From Cudoniella acicularis (lineage: Eukaryota > Ascomycota > Leotiomycetes > Helotiales > Helotiaceae): DNA of 45,922 bases. Under the pieces are notes generated by a model. The model did not search any database, had not been told where the DNA came from, and worked only from the letters and a program-made list of their open reading frames with translations. The position numbers and the translations under genes were made by a program. The DNA lies in assembly GCA_013054445.1 (NCBI GenBank), contig JAAMPI010000277.1, positions 1 to 45,922 of the forward strand, in the 5' to 3' direction. Below are positions 1 to 10,962 of the stretch, piece after piece (position 1 is the first letter of the stretch; the number at the start of each line of letters is the position of its first letter).

Positions 1-1321
1 GCGTTGCACCCCACAAGCGTGTTTCCTGGGTACCACTTCCCCATAATCATCGAGCCCTCGGGTGGCGTCACGCGTTCGAGAATACCGCCCACGGAAGGGT
101 GGAGACGCTGTGCTTCTTTAACGCAAGCGTTGAAATAGGTGAGTTTTTGGCTTTGCTCCCAAGTCAGAATATCGTTCGGGTTTGCGGGGATACGGCCATT
201 AGCTGCCGCGTCGTCCAATTCAACCATGAGTTTTTGGTAGGCGCGGGGATTCTTGAGCAGGAAGTAAATGATGGCTGTGATTGTCACGGCCGTGTTGTCG
301 GAGCCGGCAAAGGCAATGCTGACAGATTGCGAAGTGATCATTTTCTCCGTGAGGATTTGGGGGTGCTTTTTGCCGTTTTCCATCATTTGCGTGAGGATGT
401 CGGAGCGCATCCCGTCTTGGGTGGGGATGAGACTTGGATCTTTGGAGATTCGCTCTGCGATCCGCTTCTTTGCGAATGCGACGGTGGCGAAGGTTGGCGT
501 CCTGAGTCCCGACAACTCTAAAAACCGCTGAATAGGGTTTTTGTTTATGAATTGATCGAGGATTGGCATTTGGCAGACCTGTTTGAGTTATTAGTGCCAC
601 GTTTTGGAAGGTATGATAAAGGGAGAGAGATACTTACAACTGATATGTAGTCGAACATCCAGTCCAGCCAGGACACGATCCCATCCACGTCTTCGTGCTT
701 CTCAACCATGCCATGCGTGGTGCTATACATGAGATTTGTCACCACGTCAAAAGCAAACAACTGCATCCACCACGTAACATTGCAAATCTTGTTTTCCTTA
801 ACATAGATCCGTTTAGTCTGCTCTATCCAGCGCTCAATGACTGGGTTGACAAGTGGTTCCAAGCTGACAATAGAGGTTCCGCTAAAGCAACTAGCAACCG
901 TACGTCTCAAATCCGAATGCGGTTTATTCTCCAGCAAAGTAAAGAGAGCAGCGAACGCTCTCCCTTTTGACATTGCCTGGAAAGGGAGATAATATGGTGA
1001 TTTGGTGAGAGGTGTGCCGATACCGTAGATATCCTTCAGGGCGTTGGGATTGGAGAAACTGACGAGGTTGGGCCCGTATCGAACGACGTCTCCGTACTTC
1101 TCGTGCATACGGTTCTGGTTGGCATCTTGTCTTCGGCCTACGATCACGTAGTAGATTCGATACCAATTTGTGAGAGCGCCGAGAAATGGCCCGGGGACTT
1201 TGTGAAGGCCTTTGTAAAAGTAGTTGTTGGCAAAGAATGCGAGTACAAAAATGCCAGCAATGAGTGCTAGATGTTCGCTGATGAGAGAAAATAAGGTTTC
1301 TTTTGAGATTGGGAGAGCCAT
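1..1321 (-). CDS. Cytochrome P450 monooxygenase, 3' end cut off by the window edge
   Basis: Two exons are visible on the minus strand: 1321-638 and 578 down to base 1. The intron 579-637 has a GTAAGT donor and a CAG acceptor. About 420 residues of a usual 500-520 are present. The N-terminus has a membrane anchor (residues about 10-32) followed by the hinge KVPGPF. The I-helix motif AGSDNTA and the K-helix ExxR (KEAQRLHP) are intact. The haem-cysteine loop would lie beyond base 1. The start was set at MALPIS because it directly precedes the anchor; the frame is open upstream to 1543. By overall style (HEKYGDVVRYGPN, MARYP-type F-G region) it resembles the pisatin demethylase/benzoate hydroxylase group; this is family resemblance, and the substrate is unknown. 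It is transcribed away from the PAL gene about 2 kb to the right. Confidence 0.9.
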
Positions 1322-3311
1322 TTTGACATGGAGGTTGGAAATGATTTTGAACTGCTGGAGAAAGAGCAAGTGAAAGTAGAACCAGAGACTGCGAGTTATC
1401 GAAATCAAGGCAGGCTGAAGGAAGGAAATTATTGTGTTTGTTCCTCCGAGCTTATGGTTGACTTCTATGAATAATATTGGTCCGCCTTTGAGATTGAGGT
1501 TACCTGTCTTGGAAACATGCACGGCATAAGGAGCCACCGTCATATAACAAGGTCAGTGCCACCGTTGTACTATTGCTGGTTTGCTGCATCGCATAGAAGA
1601 GTTACCCCACGCACTCACTGGCGAGCTGAAAAGGAGTTCTAGAACGTCAAAATTTGGGAAGGTGTTACCGTGTTACAAGAGTGGATACTCGGGAAAAAGA
1701 AGTTAGCTGCCCGATACTTCTATTACAGGAATTCTTTATTATTTTTCTTCCACATCAACGCTAAAGAATATATTGACTCCTGAATGTGCGGTGTAGGGCT
1801 ATAAGCACAATGAATGACTCCTTCAGCAGAGCCGGACTAGGTAGCTATTTTAGTGTACTCCTCGCACATTGCGAGTCGCACATGGATCGACGCTACAGAA
1901 GATATTGACTTCTGAAAGTACGGTGTAAAGTTATCAGTGCAGCCTTTAGCAAGGCTGAGCTTTACGCTTGATAGAGACAGATATCATCTTAACTTACCTT
2001 CAACGTTCCCCCCTATTTCTCGCTTATCTACGCTATGATAGTATGATGTATTCAGGGGTAGTTAATTGGCCGCATACGCTTCGGAGTAGCAGATAAGAGT
2101 CACAGGAAGGCAAAATTATGTCTGACTTGTATATTTTTTTCTTGTTATAGTAGAGTTTTGAACTTAGAGCGCGGTTGTCTTTTGTTCTTCAACCACGCAA
2201 GAGCCTCAGAATTGAACACTTAGGCGAGACCAGGTGGAAAATGCCACCAAAAGGTAGCGTTCTCCATGTAAAGTTAAATAAAATTCTGATACGGTGAGCA
2301 AGAATGGGGAAACGCCGAACTTTGATAATGCTAACTTTAGAGACACGCTTGGCTCCGAAAGGAAAGCACTTGAGAGCCTTCATGCTAAACTTTAAAACAC
2401 AGAGGCCCGCATATGGTCTATCTAACGAAAGAGTATGGGAGTTATGCTTTTGGTGAGATATTAAATTTGACTTACAGTCGGTGTCGAATGAAGAAGGTGA
2501 TTCCTACAGTACGTACCACGACATGGCGGGCTATTTTGGATCGAGGGCTTTCTCTGAATTTTTCGACCGTGATCACGAGCTGTTGGAATCTTGTGTGCAT
2601 ATTTTAGTCTGTGTCGCCAACAAACTGTTGTTCAACGGGCAACGGAATCGGGCAGAAAATAAGCCGCAGACTTCGACTGCGTTGTGCCACCAACAGGCAG
2701 GCATTTCTTCAACTGGCAACAGATCCAGCCTTCCACTTGACTCATACTGCAGTACTCCATACCTTACGAGTGTTAGTATGGCGTTAAGAAGCGTTCGGCA
2801 CTCGGATAAACCCCTAAAAGCGGAAGGATGAAGTTACGCGGGAGGCAGGTAGCAACAAGTACCCTCCCTCGTAGGTAATTTTAAAGAGTCAGATTGGTTT
2901 ACCTGTTCCCCACGTACTGAATCACACGCTGTTTTGGTCCCCCCACGAAGACTGTTACACAGCGGCCTGGACCCGCCTCCTCCCCTCCCTTACCCCTACA
3001 AAGCAAAACGCGCCAAGCCGCCAGACGCCATGGCGTATTTTATAAACGTACACCCTGTACGGTACGAATTCTGCATTAGGAAATATGTATATATCTAGTA
3101 ATTGTTGGAGATCGACTCTGGTAGGGTCATAATGATGATGAATCCATTTGCGTCTTGTATGAGCCAGTGACGATTGTAGGACGGCCAGGGGCCGCAGGCC
3201 CTTTCGGAGGGTATAAAGCCCATGGAAAAGTGTGTGAAATGTCAGCCTCAAAAGTGTGCTATCCTCAATTTGAAAACCTCTCCAATATCTCAAAATTTGC
3301 CATTTTGAAAG
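1322..3311. other. Intergenic, P450 to PAL; no convincing gene
   Basis: I see no gene here. Short open frames (for example 2189-2383 and 2955-3293 minus, 2481-2831 plus) lack ATG-led, family-like or spliceable structure. A diverged direct repeat is present: about 1768-1850 and 1905-1975 share an ATATTGACTYCTGAA-type start followed by CGGTGTA and CAGCARRGC-like stretches. The 3' part of the interval must hold the PAL promoter. Confidence 0.5.
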
Positions 3312-5869
3312 ATGGCTCTCGGATCAATCAATGATATTCTTTTATCGCACTGGAGAGATGTTGCTGCCAAGCTGAAGGGAACTCTCCCAGATCAAGAAAT
3401 CAATGGAAATGACCTAGATCTTGCTACCGTCGTAGCCGTAGCTCGGTAAGTGAAAGTCCGGATTGATGGGAACATCAACTTACACTGCGCCTTTGGCAGA
3501 TATGGAACACCCGTGCAACTCGCGAAGAGCAGTATTGATGCAACAATTCAGACTGCTGAAATGGTCCAGTCAAGTCTCGACAGGGGAATGGTTATATATG
3601 GTAAGACTGCCACTTACTTGTGTGATATTATTGTTAATTTATGGCTTAAGGGGTCAATACCGGCTTCGGTGGGAGCGCCGATACTCGAACAGAAGCTGTT
3701 GAGGAGCTGCAGAAGAATTTGCTTCGTATGCTTCAGTTCGGTGTCACTTTGGAGGAAAAGCCAGTCATCCACAACTTCGGCAAGAAAAATGATTTAGCTC
3801 TTGGCCAGATCATCTCTCAGTGCGCACTCCCGCTTGATGATCCGGTATCAGCAACGTCGATGCCAGAGTCTTGGGTACGAGCATCAATGCTGATTCGCCT
3901 GAACTCACTCGCCTCGGGATTCTCTGGCGTGAGAGAGTCGACTATTCGAACCTTGCATCAGATCCTCGAGGCCGGAGTCACTCCTCAGGTTCCCATCAAA
4001 GGAAGCATATCCGCATCAGGGGACTTGAGTCCACTTTCATATATTGGAGGAGTTGTCCAAGGAAAGCCAGGACTCAACGTCTGGACACGGGACACAACTG
4101 GGAGGCGGAGTCTGAAAAGAGCAGACATAGCATTAGCAGAGAAGTCAATTGCCCCTTCCACCCTGGGCGCGAAAGAAGGCCTTGCGCTCGTCAATGGTAC
4201 TGCTGTCTCTGCCGCCGTGGGTTCATTGGCTTTGCATGATGCTCTTGGACAGGCTGCGCTGTCACAAGTCCTAACGGCGATGTCGGTTGAAGCCCTTTGC
4301 GGCACTGACGAGAGCTTTCACCCCTTCTTTGGAGAGGTGCGCCCACATCCCGGTCAAATCGAGTCTGCTCAGAATATATTCGCGTTTCTATCAGGTTCTT
4401 CCCTCACTCAGCATGGTAATAATGCAGAAGAAGGAGAGTTGAGACAGGATCGATATTCTATCCGAACTGCATCGCAGTGGATAGGTCCAGTGTTGGAAGA
4501 TTTACATCTGGCACACCAACAATTGACCATCGAAATGAACTCGACAACCGACAATCCTCTGGTAGACCCCCATCAAGGCGGCAGAATGATGCACGGCGGG
4601 AACTTCCAAGCCAGAGCTGTCACAAGTGCAATGGAGAAAACCCGACAGAGTCTGCAAACAATCGGCCGTATGCTCTTCGCACAGTGTACTGAATTGATCA
4701 ATCCTATGACGAATCGTGGACTACCGCCGAATCTCGCAGCAGGAGAACCAAGCGAGTGTTTCATTTGGAAGGGAACAGACATTATGATCGCAGCCCTCCA
4801 AGCAGAATTGGGATTTCTGGCAAATCCTGTCGGCAATCATGTTCAGACTGCTGAGATGGGCAACCAAGCCATCAACTCTCTCGCGTTGATCTCAGCTCGA
4901 TACACATTGGAAGCAGTTCAGACACTCTCGCAGCTCGCTGCTGCCCATCTCGTAGCACTTTGCCAGGCATTGGATCTCCGGGCAATGCAGATAAGGTTCC
5001 TCGAAGCCTTGGAACCTATCTTCAGAGGGATTGCAGACGAGTCCTTCTCTTCGTACCTGCAAGACGTTGAAGCAATGGACGCCTTCCGAACGTCACTTTG
5101 GGTCCTCTTCCAAAAATCGTTGGACCAGCTAACGAGCTTTGATTCTCCAAAGCGATTTTCCTCTGCCGTGGGATCATTACAGCCTTTGGTCCTTAAGCAT
5201 ATCGTTCCCACAGAAACATCTATCGCCGCGCTCTATTCGTGGACCGAGCAATGTTCGTCTCGGTCGCTCGAGATATTCCGTATGAATCGCAAAATGTATC
5301 TTTCGAATCCAGATGCAACGTCATACATTGGAAACGCTTCACGCCGCATGTATCAATTCATCCGTCATGATCTTGGCGTGCCATTTGTTGACAATAATAC
5401 CATTTCCACCCCAAAGAATGAAGAAAGCGGATTCAACTGGGGTGCAGAGGGAATGCAACAGGATGCGGCCAGAGGCCAGACCATGGGAGGAATGATTTCA
5501 AAAGTGTTCGAGTCTATACGTAGCGGCGAGCTCTACCACGTTGTAATGGATTGCATCTCTGATGTTCAACCCAAAATAAAAGTCGTCGAGGAAAGTCTAG
5601 CGCAGACCAGCGATACTCAAGAAGCCCTCGACGGCGACAGCATTGAAAGAAGTGAGAGCCAGTCACCAGATTCAGTTAGTGTCTCCGTAGCCGAGGGGAT
5701 TCAACTCTTCACTCCGGCTCAAACTTGGAGTTCGAGAAGCACGTCCGTCATGGACCTTGAGGTGGGAAAAGATTGTAATGAGGATGTAAAGCACGAAGAT
5801 GTGACGGTGAGTGGAAATAGTGAGGAAGAAACGCGCGTGACCTCGGATTCTCCAAGTATATCTGTATAG
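3312..5869 (+). CDS. Phenylalanine ammonia-lyase family enzyme (PAL/HAL, MIO-type)
   Basis: Exons are 3312-3445, 3500-3600 and 3651-5869; the phases close exactly, giving 817 residues. Enzymes of this family deaminate an aromatic amino acid, usually Phe to trans-cinnamate, in the cytosol. Visible signatures are the catalytic Tyr loop YGVNTGFGGSADTRT (split by intron 2), the MIO-forming triad in SASGDLSPLSYIGG, LVNGTAVS, RQDRYSIRT, TDNPLVD and NQAINSLALISAR. At the position equivalent to the yeast PAL selectivity pair His-Gln (LLEHQ) this protein has Met-Leu (LLRMLQ). A hydrophobic residue plus Leu recalls plant PAL (Phe-Leu) and argues for Phe over Tyr; this is inference. The last 110 residues or so are an acidic Ser/Glu-rich extension beyond the usual 700-720 residue length. 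The divergent neighbour is a P450. The exact substrate is unproven. Confidence 0.93.
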
Positions 5870-6639
5870 AGGCGGAAGGAAATGAACCGGTAGTCAAAGG
5901 TGGGAGGCTGTTGTAAATTGGGCCAAGAGGCTGAACACACTTTGGATTTCATCCAGGAATAGATAGCATGTCTTCGCGGTTCATATTAGCAATAATATTT
6001 CGGATACTTTCAAGACAAGCAGTATTGAATTCTCGTGAACCTTAGAGAAGATACCCTTTTGAGATGAGGATGGTTGATGGCGGACTTCTTTTCCATCGTC
6101 AGTTGCAGTCACTTCAAATTCCTTTCTTTCTCCTACATCATTTATCTTGTTTTTTGCTTTGTATTTCTTCTCATCGCTCGCTTTGAATTTGCTTGCCGAT
6201 TGTTCCCCCGAGGTTTTCAAGTTTGTTGTCATCGGAACGGTCGGAGAAGACTGTGGTGGGGCTTGGAAAACACAACGTTAAACCGGCTTTCTAACCTTGG
6301 TTATCAAGACCACAAAACGCATGTGCACATGGTGATTTGCAACCAGCCTCGGCCTTCTTTGAGATGACGGGCTAATGCTTGAGGACTTGGCTGGCCTTTC
6401 CAGGTATCAGATCGAGGAGGGGCAAGATTGATCGTGGATGGAAAGACGTCTGCGCAGAAGCCGTGATCAATCGTGATGTCGATGCTGGAGTGAAGCCTTT
6501 GCGTTTTTCGTACACCAGAGAAATATGCCGTGCCACCGCGAGAGACGTAAGATGGTTCGGTTTAGTGATCGTGTGGGTCAGGCGTTGATCGAGGATGTAT
6601 TACAAGAAACGTGTGCCATCACGTGATACTGAATCTAAG
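5870..6639. other. Intergenic downstream of PAL
   Basis: The PAL 3' UTR lies here. One ATG-led minus-strand frame at 5981-6232 encodes 83 Lys/Ser/Glu-rich residues with a hydrophobic end. It has no recognisable family and I do not call it a gene. Nothing else is supported. Confidence 0.4.
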
Positions 6640-7610
6640 GGTCACCTAACCCTATCTATCTCCCGAGGTCCCTTTTAGCGTTTTACACTAAGGTCTTAGA
6701 GACTTGTTACCAAAATAATACTAGCGCTTCGACAACACTGTAGGAGCCTATTCGGGTCCTTACTACCCTAGCTACTATACTACTAGGGTTAAGTATATAT
6801 AGGCTAGAATCTATAGCCTGTCTTTACTTATTCTAAAAGTTTTAGTTTCGATATCTTATAATACGATATAAATACTATAATTAATTAAAGCTTTATTATT
6901 CGGCCTTTTAGAAAAAGGATAAAGTCTTTGTCTAAGTAGAAGATTATAAAGATTACCGAACGACTAATTAAGACTTACTAATCAACCCTAAAAATAGTAG
7001 AGTTCTCTAAGCGAGAGGTTAAGAAGAAGACTATAGAATAACCTAGGGACGAAAACTTCTACTAATAGATTATAATATTTAAAGCGAAAAGAGATACGCT
7101 TAAAAGAGAATTTAGCGCTAATATCTTTGTTTTAGAAAGGCGAAAAGAAAAGCTTATAATTTATATTTCTTATATTTCTTTTAACGATCCTTAGTAGCCT
7201 CTTTAACTAGAAGATATCGCTAAATACTATCTTTTATTAGTAATTAAGACATCTAATATATTTAAAGGTTAATAAAAAAAAGAAAAAAAATTATATTATT
7301 AATATTTTAAATAAAAGATATAAGGCTGAAAAAGAAGACGAGTTAAATAGTTATATAAATAAAGTTTAATAAGATAGTTTCTAATAATAAATATCTAATT
7401 TATTTTTATTTCTATTTTTATTTTATATTATCTTATATTATAATCTAATCTTTAAATTTTATTATTCGTTTATAGCTTATAATAGTTTCTCTCTCTTAAG
7501 AATTCTTAATCTTAATATAATATAAAGATATTTATTAAAAACTTAATAAAAATAGCCCGTTACATATCTAGAATTGCTAATACTAAATTTGACTCCTAGA
7601 TCTACGCAGG
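6640..7610. repeat. AT-rich, TA-loaded RIP-like island
   Basis: Base composition changes abruptly: long runs of TA, TTA and TAATA, with almost no intact codons in any frame. This is the pattern left by repeat-induced point mutation (C to T, mainly at CpA) on an old repeat. No ORF can be read. It ends just before the stop of the PHD-finger gene, and a second island of the same style starts about 200 bp beyond that gene's start. The parental element cannot be named from the sequence. Confidence 0.75.
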
Positions 7611-7625
7611 CTTTCGCAACCCTTT

Positions 7626-9281
7626 TCATATCCTCGCCTCAGAACCCACATCATCTAGCCCAAAGGCAAGACCGCTCCATGATCCACCAAAAAGCACAAC
7701 ATAATCAATTTGATTGGGTGGCGTCGAAGTAAGATCGCGGTCCATCAATCTCAACTCAGGTCTCATGACCGCCGGAGCCGAAACCCTCAACTGCAGGGCT
7801 TTCTCCTGCTTCCATAGCATAACACGACATCCATCTGGTCTATCGCCTCGGCGATTTGCACGCCCGATAGCGCCCGGTATTAATTTCGGCCGAGTACCGG
7901 CTTGCTCTCTTGAGAGGCGACATTTGGAGCATATGTAGCACTCTTCTGGCGTACGCTCACTCGGGTCTAGGCATTCTGAGTGTCGCCATGCATAACAATC
8001 AGAACAGCACACTCCCTCCTTTCCCTCGCTGTTGTTCCTCCTCCCACAACAAGGAATCGAAACGTCGAGATGATGGATGGCCATGTCCGGAAGTTGCGGA
8101 AGAGAGGAGTAATACCAGTTCTCAACCATGAAGGAGGCCTGAGCAAATGAAACAATATCATAAGGCGCGACGGCGTTGAGAACCATTTCAAGAACTTCCG
8201 TAGGAAGAGCTATGCTTGAAGCTTCTCGTGCTGCAAGATTCCTCTCCCTTTCCTTGACGTAAGGAGATGTGAGAAAATACGTCAAGATGCGGAAACCAGC
8301 TGAGCATTCCGTTGCGGAGGAGTTAGTGAGCAGTGGGAATACTGTCGAACACTGTATCTTATCTGCCAAAACTTGGACGAAAGCGATGTCGCCTAGCGAT
8401 ATCAATATGCAGTTCACTTCATTTCCTCTACTTTCTAAATGACCTACGAACTTCCTTGCTCGTGACACAGCGGCCGATATGGACGATGATGTCCCGAGAT
8501 CCTCGCAAAGAACGACGAGGGACCCATGAAACCAGTAGACTTCTGTAGGAGGACTGTCCCAGCCTGGAAAGGACTCAGCGCCTAGCGGGAGCTTTGCAAT
8601 CTCGCATTCAGAGGATATTTCTAAGTCCCAAGCGGCAAGACGCAAGAACGCATTACACAGTCTGTGGAAAAGGGTCGATGAAGGGTATTGCCAGGCTGTA
8701 CGGTCATCAATAAAGAACCGCCACTGGTATACGAAGTCCATAAACATGCGACATTGAAGTTCATTCAAGGAGCTTGGTTGTCCAATCTCAGTCTCCCAAT
8801 GCTCATACTCTTTCTCTGCCTGTAGGGTACCTTGTCCGGCAGGTATGTCGAGAAGTGGATTGCTTCCATTCTGTAGTAAAGCCTCGATGCTCAAGTCCGA
8901 AGCCTTATTGATTGAGTTAAGGCTAAAGCGCCTTATGCTCAGGGGTAACCCTATATCTTCGTCTCCTTCTTCGCGGTTCCAGAACGAAACAGTCAAGTAT
9001 ACTGAATCTAGGTCGAGTGTATAAACGTAATCGAGATTCTGCTGAAGCGGGAGTGGAAATGGGACTAGTATCGCTTTATCTAACTTCGTAATGCTATCTT
9101 GAAAATCTTTCACTGTCAAATACGTGGATGTATCACCTGGAGGGCTAATTCGTCCACGCTTTTGGTGAATTTGATACCACTTCCCTGAATCGAAAAGAGA
9201 GTCAGTTAATGGTAGAAAGGCAAGTGAATTTGAAGACAACTTACCCCCTCTACGCACATTCCAGAACCCTCGAGTGACCAT
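7626..9281 (-). CDS. F-box-like / PHD-type zinc-finger protein of unknown role
   Basis: Exon 1 is 9281-9245 and exon 2 is 9184-7626. The intron 9185-9244 is 60 nt and in frame, so an unspliced 551-residue reading is also open; the spliced protein has 531 residues. The GTAAGT donor and TTCAG acceptor, and the continuity of the spliced N-terminus MVTRGFWNVRRGGKWYQIH, favour splicing. This N-terminus resembles a helotialean family beginning MVTRG-V/L-W-x-F-R (recall, not searched). The middle holds an F-box-like helix LPTEVLEMVLNAVAPYDIVSF, followed by a zinc finger with Cys/His spacing CC..CCSDCYAWRHSECL..CYICSKC, which is PHD-like with W-x-H-x-E-C. The C-terminus is unremarkable. The gene sits between two RIP-like islands, yet its own codons are intact. 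A ubiquitin-ligase adaptor or chromatin role is possible but not shown. Confidence 0.75.
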   Translation of the reverse strand: MVTRGFWNVRRGGKLSSNSLAFLPLTDSLFDSGKWYQIHQKRGRISPPGDTSTYLTVKDFQDSITKLDKAILVPFPLPLQQNLDYVYTLDLDSVYLTVSFWNREEGDEDIGLPLSIRRFSLNSINKASDLSIEALLQNGSNPLLDIPAGQGTLQAEKEYEHWETEIGQPSSLNELQCRMFMDFVYQWRFFIDDRTAWQYPSSTLFHRLCNAFLRLAAWDLEISSECEIAKLPLGAESFPGWDSPPTEVYWFHGSLVVLCEDLGTSSSISAAVSRARKFVGHLESRGNEVNCILISLGDIAFVQVLADKIQCSTVFPLLTNSSATECSAGFRILTYFLTSPYVKERERNLAAREASSIALPTEVLEMVLNAVAPYDIVSFAQASFMVENWYYSSLPQLPDMAIHHLDVSIPCCGRRNNSEGKEGVCCSDCYAWRHSECLDPSERTPEECYICSKCRLSREQAGTRPKLIPGAIGRANRRGDRPDGCRVMLWKQEKALQLRVSAPAVMRPELRLMDRDLTSTPPNQIDYVVLFGGSWSGLAFGLDDVGSEARI

Positions 9282-9616
9282 GGCGGCAGAGTGTAGCCGA
9301 GAATGCTAGATGTTCAAGACCCTTTCGAGAGACCTACGGTCGCAAAGGTGTTTGATAAAGAATATGGTGGCGCTGAGGTTGGATGCAAGCGCGCGCTTAG
9401 CCAGACGTCTGACGTACTCGAGTTCCCGCTTGAATTCCCACCCCGGTTAAGTTCCCGCTTATATAACCAAACCTGCTACCTACTTTAAAAATCAATAATT
9501 AAATAACTATATAAGATAATAATTTACTATTAAAGACGTAAATGGATCAAAAGTCAATATATAAGAATATATAATTTTTAAGTGCCCTACTTAAAGATAT
9601 ATAGTGCTTTTATTAC

Positions 9617-9960
9617 CTAGCCTGTCTTCGAACGATTTTCTGGCTTAATAGGACCCCCCTCCTTACTACTAACACTAATAAATCGTACTGCCTTCTTTTT
9701 ACTAATAGATGCCTTCCTAGACTTTATAAGAGACCTAGCTTGTTTAAGAGTATCGTTTAAAGCTTTTATAGCTTAATCTTTCTTCTTTTTTTTAAGTCTA
9801 CTTTTTAGTCTTTTCCTAGGCTTTAATCTCGTCTTTATTAGCCTGTCGTATAGAGGCTTATAAGGCCTTCTCTGCCTTCTCTGCCTTATTTTCCTTTTTA
9901 GTCGTAGTAATAGCTTTATTCGAGTCTATTCGAGCTCTTTCTTTCTTTTCTTTTTCTTTT
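9617..9960 (-). mobile_element. Decayed C-terminal coding tail of a transposon protein (possibly Fot1/pogo-like)
   Basis: On the minus strand the last 49 codons are still open, ending at the TAG complementary to 9617-9619. They read as a Lys/Ser-rich tail containing KQARSLIKSRKASISKKKAV. Upstream, in a shifted frame, comes EKAEKAL, then a run broken by TAA/TAG codons (ASIRQANKDEIKA, EKTKK) at places where CAA or CAG would be expected. A Lys-rich, Ala/Gln-helical C-terminus is common in fungal Fot1/pogo-type DDE transposases; that assignment is inference. The stops fit C-to-T decay. Confidence 0.4.
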
Positions 9961-10277
9961 TTCTTTACTTAGTATTACAGACCTAGTTTAACATATAGTC
10001 TTACGACTAAAGAGACTTAGACAGTATAGCGCTATATACGACAGGAGGCTACGACACTGCCCTTAACCCCTTATTACGTAACCTCGCTTACTAGCACTCA
10101 CCTCCTATATATAGGCCCCTTTAGGGCGACCTCTCTTCTTCTCTCCTTAGCTTAGTTTCTTTAATAATATAGCACCTTACAAATACGTCCCTACGTGACG
10201 TCAGGGCCCCCGTGCCTTTAGAGAGCTGTAACGAAATATATCTTTTTATGTTCTTTTTTTATATTTTATAAATTATT

Positions 10278-10447
10278 CTAGTCTTAAAAATACCTATAAT
10301 AGTAATTATAAGACTAGTATAATTTACAACATAATAAAAAAATTAGAACTCTAGGGCTAGGGCTAGGGAAATTGTCCTAGTCTTAAAATTATACCTATAA
10401 CTATAGATATAAGACTAGAGTAATTTGCGATGTATAATAAAAAAAAA
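10278..10447. repeat. Two direct copies of a palindromic unit separated by CTAGGG triplet repeat
   Basis: Copy 1 has arms CTAGTCTTA (10278-10286) and TAAGACTAG (10309-10317). Copy 2 has the same arms at 10377-10385 and 10410-10418. Each copy is followed by a shared tail (RTAATTTRCRAYRTAATAAAAAA-like). Between them CTAGGG occurs three times in tandem at 10351-10368. The arrangement could be transposon-end material or a solo palindromic repeat. Function unknown. Confidence 0.7.
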
Positions 10448-10729
10448 TGCTTGTAGTGGCTTAAACAGGAGGGCGGTAAAGGAGGCGAGGCGGAGAGGTG
10501 GGGTAGAAATTATTAGGGAATGTGAATTTGATGCTTTCTTCCCCGTTATGCAATTCACTTGAAAAGCAATACTTGGGGTTAGCTTGGCTTCAAGTAAGTG
10601 GATCTCCAGTTGAAGTTTAGGAGATGTTAATGGTTTGCGAAAGTACGCGCCCCAGAAAGGAGATGTCATAGTACGGCAGAACGCGCGGCCCAGCCCCTTT
10701 CCTCATCCCAGCATTCACCTCCACTGCCA

Positions 10730-10737
10730 TATATAAA
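10730..10737 (+). promoter_or_regulatory. TATA-like box upstream of the 2EXR pseudogene
   Basis: TATATAAA stands about 230 bp before the first readable codon of the 2EXR remnant and just outside the AT-rich island, in otherwise balanced DNA. It is a plausible core promoter relic. An ATG at 10786 follows, but its frame closes after about 19 codons. Confidence 0.35.
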
Positions 10738-10962
10738 TGCGAAAGTTTGCCATAATGACAGAATAAAACCACTTCGTCTTAAATATGTCGAAGATCTTTC
10801 AGCCAGCTGAGCATCATTGTCAAAAGAAATTGACAACCTCCTGACAGATCAAGTGAAAACCTCTAACAACTCCACCGCAGGTACGCATTCTAGTCCATTT
10901 GAGCCTACGATCTTAGGCGTTTCCCAAGAACGGACTCTGATGATTCGAATTAGTCATCACCG

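Larger units (their letters stand above)
9480..10450. repeat. Second RIP-like AT-rich island with transposon debris
   Basis: TA-rich degenerate DNA runs from 9480. The 9616-9990 part is strongly pyrimidine-rich on the plus strand, the mirror of a Lys/Glu-rich coding tail on the minus strand. A GC-richer patch lies at about 10060-10210. From 10278 two palindromic direct repeats occur (separate entry). No intact gene is present. Confidence 0.7.

Noticed and set aside
545..1543. Extended N-terminus of the first P450 beginning at 1543
   Set aside because: The extra 74 residues precede the normal membrane anchor and have no P450 features; the ATG at 1321 fits family length.
2955..3293. Minus-strand 112-codon frame upstream of PAL
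   Set aside because: Lies in the PAL promoter, has no domain, no homologue I recognise and no splicing signals.
5981..6232. 83-codon ATG-led minus-strand frame after PAL
   Set aside because: Lys-rich with a hydrophobic end but no homologue recognised, overlapping PAL 3' UTR territory; evidence insufficient.
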